A DNA stretch of 64,000 bases from RGIG3013 sp045538935 (lineage in GTDB: Bacteria; Bacillota; Clostridia; Oscillospirales; Acutalibacteraceae), in assembly GCA_045538935.1 (NCBI GenBank), contig JAZQEI010000023.1:56057-120056 (forward strand), given 5' to 3'. The notes under the pieces are model-generated. The model was not told where the DNA came from, did not search any database, and worked only from the letters and a program-made list of their open reading frames with translations. Both the position numbers and the translations under genes were made by a program. Below are positions 53,522 through 60,642 of the stretch, piece by piece (within the stretch, counting starts at the first letter, position 1; every line of letters begins with the position of its first letter).

Positions 53522-53550
53522 ATTGTTACCTCCTTTGATTTTGTGCCATA

Positions 53551-53587
53551 ATTGTATCCAAAGGTGGTGTAATAGTCGAATGTACGG
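53551..53587 (-). promoter_or_regulatory. Shared element promoter, copy 4 (DUF6809 unit)
   Basis: On the minus strand CCGTACATTCGACT (53587-53574) gives TCGACT as -35, and TACAAT (53556-53551) follows after 17 bases. The start codon is 53 bases past the motif. Confidence 0.75.
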
Positions 53588-53706
53588 CCCCGGACACAAA
53601 ATTACAGGGAGAAAACATTGCCGTTCTTCTTGATGTTCATTTTGGAATCAAATATCACGCCACAGTTGATATTTTATAAATTTTAATTATGTTTAGAAAA
53701 TGGGAA

Positions 53707-54864
53707 TTATTTAGATTTATTATACCCGTCTTGCTCATATATGAATGCTTTATATATGCGTTTAAAAGCAGGGAGATTACACCATTCATTTTCTTTTTCA
53801 ATTTTATCTGTAATAAAGGGTGTAATAAATCCATAACCCATAAGTATTTCGTTAATAACAGGTATTAACGAACCAACACAAGAAAAGACTCTGGAATAGA
53901 ATGAATTTTCTATTTTTCTGTATTTTTGAAGCTTTCTTAAATTTTCATTGGCTTTTATAACATCATTTCGCATATTAGCAAATGCTTGTACATCTCCTTG
54001 TCTTAGGCAACTTATCCACTGGTTAAATACTGTTCGAAATGATATTAAATTAGAATCTTGCCTTAACGTACAAACATCATTTAATGTCTCTGGCCAAGGT
54101 ATAAGATTAATTCCACTAGTAAAATCGGCATTTATTATATAATTGTTGATATCAATACAATCCTGTATTTCAATTTTCTGAAGATTTGAAGTGTCAAAAA
54201 TAGGAGAATATAAAGTTCCGTTCTTTTGACATAATGTTTCTGTAATACCGATAAATACTCTATCAAAGTATTGAAATAAATGGCTTTCGTATTCGTCGTA
54301 CCAGTTTCTAAATGGTAATATGCTTTTGAATAGATTTTTCTTTTTCTGCGTAAATGCGTCTGTATATAATTGGTTTTCTAGATAATAATCAACTATCCAT
54401 TGATTTGGAAAACCATCAAGGAACCTAAACGAGTCGTCATTTGTGAAATGATAAATAATATTTTTCAAATAAAAACGAAATACGTTTTCTGCTTCCGTTA
54501 ATGTCTTTTGTCTTGGGAGTTTAGGTTTTTCATCAAAAAAAGATATACCAATGTCAGGATAATCAACATTAAAGCAATTTAATATGCTATGGGAATATGA
54601 AATGCCAGGTTGTATTCGTGAAATGTTTATTTCATCAAATAGGGTTAATAATGCATATAGGTATTGAATACGATACCCTTTATGCAGAATATTAATTTCT
54701 TTATCGTTATGTAGCAAGTCGTATTTGTAGGACGGATCTTGACCAAAGAAAAAATAATATAAGTCGGATTCTTGTAAACCAGTTAAAGTCGCATCTCCAT
54801 TATAAACCATATAATATTGGAGCAGTTTACTAGCTTGATAATCGAGAGTTAGCACTTGTTTCAT
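53707..54864 (-). CDS. Unrecognised cargo protein, 385 aa, next to an HNH nuclease
   Basis: This AT-rich gene encodes a soluble, Tyr/Phe-rich, helix-heavy protein (MKQVLTLDYQASKLLQYYMV; LFDEINISRIQPGISYSHS) with no motif I know. The ATG at 54864 has AAAGGAG. It diverges from the HNH/REase gene with separate promoters, and the pair has AT-richer codon use than the flanks, like a module gained together. It may be a partner, sensor or immunity component of the nuclease; this is inferred only from position. Confidence 0.6.
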   Translation of the reverse strand: MKQVLTLDYQASKLLQYYMVYNGDATLTGLQESDLYYFFFGQDPSYKYDLLHNDKEINILHKGYRIQYLYALLTLFDEINISRIQPGISYSHSILNCFNVDYPDIGISFFDEKPKLPRQKTLTEAENVFRFYLKNIIYHFTNDDSFRFLDGFPNQWIVDYYLENQLYTDAFTQKKKNLFKSILPFRNWYDEYESHLFQYFDRVFIGITETLCQKNGTLYSPIFDTSNLQKIEIQDCIDINNYIINADFTSGINLIPWPETLNDVCTLRQDSNLISFRTVFNQWISCLRQGDVQAFANMRNDVIKANENLRKLQKYRKIENSFYSRVFSCVGSLIPVINEILMGYGFITPFITDKIEKENEWCNLPAFKRIYKAFIYEQDGYNKSK

Positions 54865-54913
54865 TTTAGACTCCTTTGATCGCAATGATTCTATAAGTAG
54901 ATTTTACTGGATT

Positions 54914-54919
54914 ATTATA
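54914..54919 (-). promoter_or_regulatory. Extended -10 promoter of the 385-aa cargo gene
   Basis: On the minus strand TGGTATAAT gives an extended -10; no strong -35 box is seen. Confidence 0.45.
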
Positions 54920-55052
54920 CCACAATTTCTCGATTTTTTCTACTAAGTAATGATTTCACAACCTAATATATTAGCTTTCTAAACTTTTAGCTGTTCTTAT
55001 AATGAAAAATCAAATTGTAGAAAATATGTTGTCAAAAAAGGAATATATAAAA

Positions 55053-55081
55053 TTGAAAAATTAATTAATATGTTGTATAAT
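55053..55081 (+). promoter_or_regulatory. Promoter of the HNH nuclease gene
   Basis: TTGAAA (55053-55058) and TATAAT (55076-55081) are 17 bases apart, with the ATG at 55112. Confidence 0.75.
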
Positions 55082-55111
55082 AATATAAAAAGTTCTAGTA
55101 GGAGTAATGAT

Positions 55112-56305
55112 ATGGACCACGAAAAGGATGAAAGAAAATTCCGCCGGCATAAACCGAGATTGGAAATTATAAAAGAATGGATTAAAACAAATGGCAATCA
55201 ATGTCCAATTTGTGGTAGGGTTTTAGAACCTGCTAATTGTGTTATCGATCATATATATCCGGTATCTATGGGTGGAACTGATGAAATTGATAACTTACAA
55301 GTGCTTTGCGGTCACTGTAATATCGTTAAAGGAGATAGACCTTTTCTTGGATATAAGTTTGAAGAATACATAAAAAAACTATTGGAAGCAAGCGAGAAAT
55401 ACACCAATGTTTCAAGCCATATTAAAATTGGTGATAAAGTAATTGATGCTGATATTGTGTTCGAGGAACAAAATGAGAAACAAAAAACAAAATATATCGC
55501 TGAAGTATCCATTTCCACGTCCTTTACTGTATCACAAATTCAAAGGACTATAAAACAACTACTTGAATATAAAGACTTACTTCCATCAGCAACCGCTGTA
55601 TTTATTACCCCGAGTGAATTGCCGCAAAAATATGAGGAATTAATCCAACAAAACGGCATTGAATTATGGGATAAAGATTTTCTTGCCACCGAGTTCCGAG
55701 ATCAGATACTTCAGGCGAAGCCATCCTCTTTTAGAGCATTTTTCGATTTATCAAACAATATAGTTGATAAATCGGATGAGTATCAAATTCTAATCAACAA
55801 GCTTAATAGCTGCCCTTCGGGATGGCAGAATTGGGTAGATTATCAGGATTTAGTTGGGAATATATTGGAGTTTTTGTTTTGTCCGCCTTTAAATTCACCA
55901 ATACCTCAAAGCAATGATAGAACAAAAAAGAATAGAAGAGATTTTATTCTGTCGAACTACTCTAAAGAAAATGATATTTGGGAGTTTTTGAGAGATCGAT
56001 ATGGTGCTGATTATGTAGTCGTAGATGCTAAAAATTCAGGGAAATACATATCCAAGAATGATGTATTACAAATAGCAAATTATCTTAAAAAAGATGGCAC
56101 CGGCTTGTTTGGCATTATCGTTGCAAGAAAAGGAACTAACGGCTCTTCTGAGAACGCTTTGCGTGATATGTGGATATATCAACAGAAAATGATTGTGGTT
56201 TTGAATGATACAGATATAGAGCAAATGATATTGACAAAAAAAGATGGTGAAGATCCTGCAAGACTAATTCTTAAGAAGATTGAAGAGTTTAGGTTAGCTA
56301 TTTAA
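55112..56305 (+). CDS. Candidate defence nuclease: HNH domain fused to a PD-(D/E)XK restriction-like domain
   Basis: The 397-aa protein has an N-terminal HNH endonuclease (about residues 30-78; CPICGRVLEPANCVIDHIYP, then NLQVLCGHCNIVKGD), with two CxxC zinc pairs. A middle region (about 110-200; VIDADIVFEE ... YIAEVSIS) could be a decayed nuclease-like core. The C-terminus (about 265-390) has RRDFIL, DYVVVDAKNSG and VLQIANYL, which fit the D...DxK...Q pattern of restriction endonuclease-like enzymes, then GIIVARKG. The combination is seen in DNA-targeting defence enzymes, though this fusion is not one I recognise. The ATG at 55112 with AGGAG is chosen. Confidence 0.7.
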   Translation: MDHEKDERKFRRHKPRLEIIKEWIKTNGNQCPICGRVLEPANCVIDHIYPVSMGGTDEIDNLQVLCGHCNIVKGDRPFLGYKFEEYIKKLLEASEKYTNVSSHIKIGDKVIDADIVFEEQNEKQKTKYIAEVSISTSFTVSQIQRTIKQLLEYKDLLPSATAVFITPSELPQKYEELIQQNGIELWDKDFLATEFRDQILQAKPSSFRAFFDLSNNIVDKSDEYQILINKLNSCPSGWQNWVDYQDLVGNILEFLFCPPLNSPIPQSNDRTKKNRRDFILSNYSKENDIWEFLRDRYGADYVVVDAKNSGKYISKNDVLQIANYLKKDGTGLFGIIVARKGTNGSSENALRDMWIYQQKMIVVLNDTDIEQMILTKKDGEDPARLILKKIEEFRLAI

Positions 56306-56320
56306 CAATTGAAAACAACA

Positions 56321-56360
56321 AAAACCGCCACCTTAGAACTTAATCTAAGATGGCGGTTTT
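56321..56360 (+). terminator. Hairpin copy B of a repeated terminator-like element
   Basis: AAAACCGCCA (56321-56330) pairs with TGGCGGTTTT (56351-56360), with inner CTTAGA/TCTAAG pairing. It is a close relative of the hairpin at 52995-53026 and ends the HNH gene. Confidence 0.75.
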
Positions 56361-56401
56361 CTGTTTCGTATTAGAGCATCACCTTGACGGCAAAGCCGCC
56401 A

Positions 56402-57940
56402 CTAAAGAAGTAGGTGTTCGTCCAATACACGTTTGGTGGAACATAACGCACGGCATACGAACTCTGCACCCTCGGTGCCGAGGCTGTCAACCTCGGCCAG
56501 GGTAATGGTACGCTTATCACCGGAATAGTTAAAGGTTATGGTTACTTTATCATCATACACAAACACGGCATTTACAAAGGTTTGCACCAACTGCTTTTGG
56601 CACTCCGGATCCTTTATGTTTTTATCCCGCATTTCATATAAGAAAAATAAAATGTGATCACGGGTGAGCTGCCAGGACCGTACAAGCTCAAGGTGTGAAA
56701 GCTCGGCCTCGATTTCCGCACGCTGTGCATCCAACTCATCCATACGCTTTTTGGTGGCATCATTGAATATGCCGGCCTCAATGGCCTTTATAATATTGGC
56801 GGTGGCCTTATCCACCTCGGCCAGCTTACGCTTTAAGGCATCGGCAAGATCGTTATCCGCATTTTGCTCCTGGTAGTATGCAAAAACACCATCGGCAATA
56901 AACTCCAGCAGCTCCTCATCCTTGAGCAGATCCACAACGGCGTTAAGCACAACGCCCTCGATCCACTCCTGCCGCACGGCCTTTTTGTGGCAGGTACGCT
57001 CCCGCTTACGCTTGGTGCAGATATAATAATTATGCTTGGCACCGGTTTTGCTGGTACCGCTTTCACCCACCATATTGGAGCCACAATGCCCACAGAAAAG
57101 TTTATCCGTAAGAATATAATCGGCACGGCTCCAGGTGTGTGCCGGTGCCCTTTTGTTTACTTTTAGCATTTCCTGTACCTTTGCAAATGTTTCCACATCA
57201 ATTATGGCCGGCACGCCGCCCTCAATTCTTAAATCATCCTTATAGGTATATACACCAATATACTTTTCATTTTTAAGCATTGAGTGCAGGCTGTTTTTGG
57301 TAAACTTACCGCCCCGGAGGGTACGGAGCCCCCGGTTGTTGAGCTCGGTAACAATTTCCGTAACGGTGCTGCCCTTGGCGTACATATCAAATACCAAGCG
57401 GACCGTTGGCGCCGTTTCCGGATCTATCACAAATTTTTTAGTGGCGGGATCCGTTTTGTACCCCAGAGGCCTATTGCCCCCGGTGCTTTGGCATTTCTCT
57501 GCACTTGCCCGTTGGCCACGCAGGATGTTTTGGGAAAGCTGGAGGCTGTAATATTCAGCCATACCCTCAAGCACGCTTTCCAAAATAACACCCTCCGGGC
57601 TGTCTGGGATGCTTTCAGCAACATATACCACTTTTACACCATTCTTTTTACAGCGGTATTTATTGAAAGCGATCTCCTCACGGTTACGCCCAAAGCGATC
57701 TATTTTCCACAATATTATTGTATCAAACTGCTTTTTGGCCGTATCTTTGAGCATTTCCTGGAACTGCTCACGGTTATCATTGCGGCCCGTCATTGCTCTG
57801 TCGCAGTATTCTTTTACGATGGTAAGCCCGTGTGCTGCCGCATATTTGTATGCCTCGGCAAGCTGCCCCTCAATACTTTGCTCACCCTGCCGATGGCTGG
57901 AGTACCGGGCATAAACCACCGCTATACGCTTTTTGCTCAC
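56402..57940 (-). CDS. Large serine recombinase (integrase of the prophage)
   Basis: This 512-aa recombinase shares its layout with the one at 37.7 kb: resolvase domain with catalytic Ser in YARYSSHRQGEQS, IILWKIDRFGRNREEI, LEGMAEYYSLQLS, then the recombinase domain, a zinc ribbon (LFCGHCGSN ... CTKRKRERTC) and a coiled coil (about residues 375-430). The start is GTG 57940, which overlaps the TGA of the preceding gene (GTGA), so translation is coupled. Codon use is GC-richer than in the first recombinase. It probably integrates the prophage, with its 3' end near the left junction. Confidence 0.93.
   Translation of the reverse strand: MSKKRIAVVYARYSSHRQGEQSIEGQLAEAYKYAAAHGLTIVKEYCDRAMTGRNDNREQFQEMLKDTAKKQFDTIILWKIDRFGRNREEIAFNKYRCKKNGVKVVYVAESIPDSPEGVILESVLEGMAEYYSLQLSQNILRGQRASAEKCQSTGGNRPLGYKTDPATKKFVIDPETAPTVRLVFDMYAKGSTVTEIVTELNNRGLRTLRGGKFTKNSLHSMLKNEKYIGVYTYKDDLRIEGGVPAIIDVETFAKVQEMLKVNKRAPAHTWSRADYILTDKLFCGHCGSNMVGESGTSKTGAKHNYYICTKRKRERTCHKKAVRQEWIEGVVLNAVVDLLKDEELLEFIADGVFAYYQEQNADNDLADALKRKLAEVDKATANIIKAIEAGIFNDATKKRMDELDAQRAEIEAELSHLELVRSWQLTRDHILFFLYEMRDKNIKDPECQKQLVQTFVNAVFVYDDKVTITFNYSGDKRTITLAEVDSLGTEGAEFVCRALCSTKRVLDEHLLL
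56432..56442 (+). other. Candidate junction core between element 1 and the prophage
   Basis: TTTGGTGGAAC matches TTTGGTGGAGC at 37799-37809 at 10 of 11 positions in direct orientation, and both lie in the 3' ends of serine recombinase genes. This is consistent with tandem integration, but the match is short. Confidence 0.25.
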
Positions 57941-58314
57941 AGTACCACGCCCCCGGAACGGGTGCAACGGCTTTGCAAAGCATAAAGTGCCTTGCCGGTT
58001 TTAACCTCCATATACCATACGGCAATATGCTTGCTGCCGCCCTCTGCGGCATAGGTAAAGGCAGCGTACCACTTAACACCCACCTTGGCGGTGGCGGTGT
58101 TTGCGTTGTGGTATTTTAGCATATAGTTTGCCTCCGGCATAATATCCACGCACTCAATTTTTGAAAGCGGGAGGGTAACGGATGCACCTGCCGTGGTACT
58201 GAACACAACGGCCTCCTCCCCAATATCCATAAAGCAAGGCATATCCTGCTGAAAACCTGGGAGCCCTGCATAATGTATCACACTCAAGCCTTTTGGCTTT
58301 TTCTTAAATAACAT
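57937..58314 (-). CDS. Small prophage protein with PH-like pattern, unknown
   Basis: This 125-aa protein (MLFKKKPKGLSVIHYAG; ASVTLPLSKIECVDIMP) is beta-rich with a strand pattern similar to small bacterial PH-like domains, but no family is clear. It has AAAGGAGG before the ATG and overlaps the recombinase start (GTGA), so it may be co-expressed with the integrase and affect its action. Other uses are possible. Confidence 0.6.
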   Translation of the reverse strand: MLFKKKPKGLSVIHYAGLPGFQQDMPCFMDIGEEAVVFSTTAGASVTLPLSKIECVDIMPEANYMLKYHNANTATAKVGVKWYAAFTYAAEGGSKHIAVWYMEVKTGKALYALQSRCTRSGGVVL

Positions 58315-58350
58315 ACAAACCTCCTTTGCCTCGGCTCTGCCGGGGCTTTT

Positions 58351-58740
58351 TTATTTTGCAAGATCGGCAGCATAGGCAAGCAACTGTGCCTGCTTTACCA
58401 CATCCAACTTGCCGAAAATCTCAAGCAGGGCAAGCTCCTGCTCGGTGAGCTTTTTCTCGGATCCGTTGATTATGGTAACAGGTGCGTGCGTATGCCCAAT
58501 GATGCCGTGGTTATCCTGCACGGTTTGTACGCTTACCTCCTCATCGCTGGTGAGGTATTCAACTGTAACGCCGAAATAATCAGCAATAGCCTTGATCTTA
58601 TCCGGGCGGGGTTTAGATCCGTTTTTCCACCCGGTGATGGATGCCTTATTGATAGATAAGCCGGGGATCTTTTGGCTTATAGAGGATATGGAAAACCCCG
58701 CATTTTCGCACAGCTCTTTGATCTTTTCATAGGTAGTCAT
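58351..58740 (-). CDS. XRE-family prophage repressor (CI-like)
   Basis: The 129-aa protein has an N-terminal HTH (about residues 5-65; IKELCENAGFSISSISQKIP, then ITGWKNGSKPRPDKIKAIAD and YFGVTVEYLT), then a short helical C-terminal part (KKLTEQELALLEIFGKLDVV). It lacks the peptidase-like domain of large CI proteins. The ATG at 58740 with GGAGG five bases upstream is used. It is transcribed leftwards from the switch region and is likely the lysogeny repressor. Confidence 0.88.
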   Translation of the reverse strand: MTTYEKIKELCENAGFSISSISQKIPGLSINKASITGWKNGSKPRPDKIKAIADYFGVTVEYLTSDEEVSVQTVQDNHGIIGHTHAPVTIINGSEKKLTEQELALLEIFGKLDVVKQAQLLAYAADLAK

Positions 58741-58794
58741 AACGCCCTCCAAAAATAAAAACTAAACTTTTCCTAACTTTTTTTGCAAAAACGC

Positions 58795-58823
58795 TTGACA
58801 ACCAAACCAAACTATGCTATACT
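58795..58823 (+). promoter_or_regulatory. Rightward early promoter of the prophage switch
   Basis: TTGACA (58795-58800) and TATACT (58818-58823) are 17 bases apart. The promoter lies inside a run of AACCAAAC-type repeats, likely repressor sites. Confidence 0.8.
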
Positions 58824-58886
58824 TAACTCAACCAAACAAAAGGGTGCAACAAAGGAGCCCCTGCTGATGGTTGTTTTTCGGCAGCG

Positions 58887-58935
58887 GTTTGGTGGTATAT
58901 CGTTTTTGTTGGCACTAAACATTATACCACTAAAC
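58887..58935. promoter_or_regulatory. Operator-like inverted repeat of the prophage switch
   Basis: GTTTGGTGGTATA (58887-58899) is the reverse complement of TATACCACTAAAC (58923-58935) at 12 of 13 positions. The right arm overlaps the -10 of the leftward promoter. Confidence 0.6.
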
Positions 58936-58949
58936 TAAACCAAAGTCAA
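58921..58949 (-). promoter_or_regulatory. Leftward promoter of the repressor gene
   Basis: On the minus strand TTGACT (58949-58944) and TATAAT (58926-58921) are 17 bases apart. It faces the rightward promoter, so the two transcripts cross over about 90 bases. Confidence 0.8.
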
Positions 58950-58968
58950 GAGAAAGGAGGTATTTTGT

Positions 58969-59148
58969 TTGGAAATGTTTTATAGCTGCGAGCAGGTCGC
59001 AGACCGCTACGGGGTAAAGATTAGTACAGTTTGGGCGTGGATCCGTGAGAAAAAGCTCCCGGCTGTAAAAATCGGCAGGACCTACAAAGTAAAGGCTGAG
59101 GATCTTGAGGCCTTTGAAAAATCTAACCAAACCATTGCAGACGAATAA
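58969..59148 (+). CDS. Excisionase-like/MerR-type HTH protein, 59 aa
   Basis: This short gene encodes an excisionase-family winged HTH: MFYSCEQVADRYGVKISTV, then WAWIREKKLPAVKIGRTYKV and EDLEAFEKSN. The start is a TTG at 58969, eight bases after GGAGG; an ATG at 58975 is too far for that site. It is the first gene of the rightward early operon. It may aid the serine integrase in excision or regulate early genes. Confidence 0.82.
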   Translation: MEMFYSCEQVADRYGVKISTVWAWIREKKLPAVKIGRTYKVKAEDLEAFEKSNQTIADE

Positions 59149-59163
59149 GGAGGCCACGCCCGT

Positions 59164-59349
59164 ATGATACCCGTACCAAGTACAACCCAAAAACCTGCCG
59201 GCATTGAGGCCAAGATCTTATTTGCCCGTTTTACAGACCGCATAAAGGCTTGGTATGAGGATCCGGCAAACAAACGCCGCTTTGAGGAGTGGCAACAGAA
59301 AAGGAGGGAGGCAAATGACCGCCCAAGAATATTACGCCCGCAGGCGTAA
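59164..59349 (+). CDS. Small prophage protein, 61 aa, unknown
   Basis: This short basic protein (MIPVPSTTQKPAGIEAKILF, then FEEWQQKRREANDRP) follows a GGAGG site. It overlaps the transglycosylase start by 35 bases in another frame, so it may couple translation. No family is recognised. Confidence 0.55.
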   Translation: MIPVPSTTQKPAGIEAKILFARFTDRIKAWYEDPANKRRFEEWQQKRREANDRPRILRPQA

Positions 59350-60001
59350 AAAGCAGCGTGAGCAACGCATTGCAATACTTACCGTTATTGGTATAGTGCT
59401 TTTGATCTTTGGGCTCGGCGTGCTTTTCGGTTGGCATCTGGGAACGGCCCACGCTGTGGAGCCGATACCGGCGCAGCTTACCGAGCAAGCCAAAGCAACC
59501 CCACAGATCACTCCCAAAGCAGAAACACCCCGCTTTGAGCTTGTGGCAGACACGCCAAGCATTACCACCTGCAACCTTATTGTGAGTGAGGGCAACGCTT
59601 TAAGCCCGGAGCTGCAAAAGATTATGCAGGAAAAATGCGAGGAGTACGGTGTGCCCTACGCCCTGGCACTTGCTTTGGCTGACCAGGAAACCCGCTTTGA
59701 TCCCGATGCTGTAAGCAGCACCAATGATTATGGGCTTATGCAAATTAACAGCATCAATTTTGAATGGCTCCGAGAGAGAGGCATTGATCCGCTGACCTAT
59801 GAGGGAAACATTGAGGCGGGTGTGCTTATTCTTTCCAAAGCCATTAACCGCTACGGCGATTATGGGCTTGCACTTATGGCTTATAACTGCGGTGATACCG
59901 GAGCAAAAAGGCTGTGGGATGCAGGTACATACAGCACCAAATACTCCAGAGAGGTTTTGGAGCGTTACAACAAATGGGTGCAGATCGTGGAGGGCAAATA
60001 A
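59315..60001 (+). CDS. Lytic transglycosylase (SLT-type), membrane-anchored
   Basis: The 228-aa protein starts with a basic stretch and one membrane helix (IAILTVIGIVLLIFGLGVLF), a short linker, then an SLT-like lysozyme fold (about residues 105-220) with the catalytic Glu in LADQETRFDPDAV, the motif NDYGLMQINSINF and LMAYNCG near the end. It cuts peptidoglycan glycan strands. The ATG at 59315 with GGAGGGAGG is used. A wall-cutting enzyme is unusual in the early gene cluster next to an excisionase-like gene. Confidence 0.88.
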   Translation: MTAQEYYARRRKKQREQRIAILTVIGIVLLIFGLGVLFGWHLGTAHAVEPIPAQLTEQAKATPQITPKAETPRFELVADTPSITTCNLIVSEGNALSPELQKIMQEKCEEYGVPYALALALADQETRFDPDAVSSTNDYGLMQINSINFEWLRERGIDPLTYEGNIEAGVLILSKAINRYGDYGLALMAYNCGDTGAKRLWDAGTYSTKYSREVLERYNKWVQIVEGK

Positions 60002-60184
60002 ATGGCCTATTACCACACCTGCCCAGAGTGCGGGGCCAATTTGGATCCCTGCGAAAAATGCGATTGTCAAACAATAAAAAACAATATAACCAAGGAGGCT
60101 AACGAAAATGTTAGAAATGAAAATCACGATTGCCGCCCCGGATCTGGCGGCAGCCATCAACAACCTTGCCGTGGCACTTGCTAA
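60002..60184 (+). CDS. Small Cys-rich zinc-ribbon-like protein, 60 aa
   Basis: The ATG comes directly after the transglycosylase TAA. The N-terminal half, MAYYHTCPECGANLDPCEKC followed by DC, is a plausible zinc-binding knuckle, and similar openings recur in Clostridial phages by my recollection. The C-terminal half overlaps the next gene by 77 bases, and its low-complexity end could be chance. It is included as a likely small gene with moderate confidence. Confidence 0.5.
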   Translation: MAYYHTCPECGANLDPCEKCDCQTIKNNITKEANENVRNENHDCRPGSGGSHQQPCRGTC

Positions 60185-60626
60185 CGGCAACACCGTACCC
60201 GCTGAAAAGCCCGCAAAGGCCGAAAAGCAGACCGAGGCAAAGGATGCCGCACAGCAGGCACAGGCACCCGTAAACCCTATGCAGGCAACTGGTGCACCTT
60301 TGAGTGCGACACCTGCCCAGACCGTGGCACCTGTGGCTAATGTTCCCGTTGCACCCGCTGTGGTACAGCAGGCAGCACCTGCCGTGGCACCGGTAGCACA
60401 GGCACCTATTGCCCAGGCTCCTGTTGCATCCGCAGTACCCACCGGAGCACCTACCTACACCCTGGAAATGATTGCAAGAGCCGGCACGGCACTTGTAGAT
60501 GCCGGCAAGATGGATGCTCTTTGTGGCCTGCTTGCCAAGTACGGGGTTGAGGCTCTTACCGCATTGGATCCCGCACAGTACGGCAACTTTGCAAACGATT
60601 TGAGAGCCCTCGGTGCACAGATTTAA
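60108..60626 (+). CDS. Phage early protein with Ala/Pro-rich linker
   Basis: The 172-aa protein has a short N-terminal helical region (MKITIAAPDLAAAINNLAVA), a long Ala/Pro/Val-rich linker (about residues 35-115) and a conserved C-terminal helical region (LEMIARAGTALVDAGKMDAL; YGVEALTALDPAQYGNFA). Similar proteins with a flexible middle sit near DUF2800 and DUF2815 genes in Clostridial phages, by my recollection. The role in replication is not known. GGAGG precedes the ATG. Confidence 0.75.
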   Translation: MLEMKITIAAPDLAAAINNLAVALANGNTVPAEKPAKAEKQTEAKDAAQQAQAPVNPMQATGAPLSATPAQTVAPVANVPVAPAVVQQAAPAVAPVAQAPIAQAPVASAVPTGAPTYTLEMIARAGTALVDAGKMDALCGLLAKYGVEALTALDPAQYGNFANDLRALGAQI

Positions 60627-60635
60627 GGGGGGGGG
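60627..60635 (+). repeat. Run of nine G in the ribosome site of the DUF2800 gene
   Basis: Nine consecutive G occupy the Shine-Dalgarno position before the ATG at 60643. Changes in run length could alter the spacing and strength of the ribosome site. Confidence 0.6.
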
Positions 60636-60642
60636 TAAGATT

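Noticed and set aside
37747..56305. Self-conjugative element
   Set aside because: Relaxase and MobC are present, but no VirB4, VirD4 or other mating-pore gene is visible between the recombinase and 56.3 kb, so a mobilizable element is the better reading.
37675..56400. CRISPR array or Cas genes within the cargo zone
   Set aside because: No regularly spaced direct repeats and no Cas motifs were seen; the short repeats found are promoters and hairpins.
57284..57985. Plus-strand open frame of 233 codons opposite the second recombinase
   Set aside because: Shadow of the serine recombinase, caused by high GC; no ribosome site or family signs.
59600..60442. Minus-strand open frame of 280 codons rich in Ala, Gly and Thr
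   Set aside because: It is the complement of the transglycosylase and the Ala/Pro linker gene; no signals of its own.
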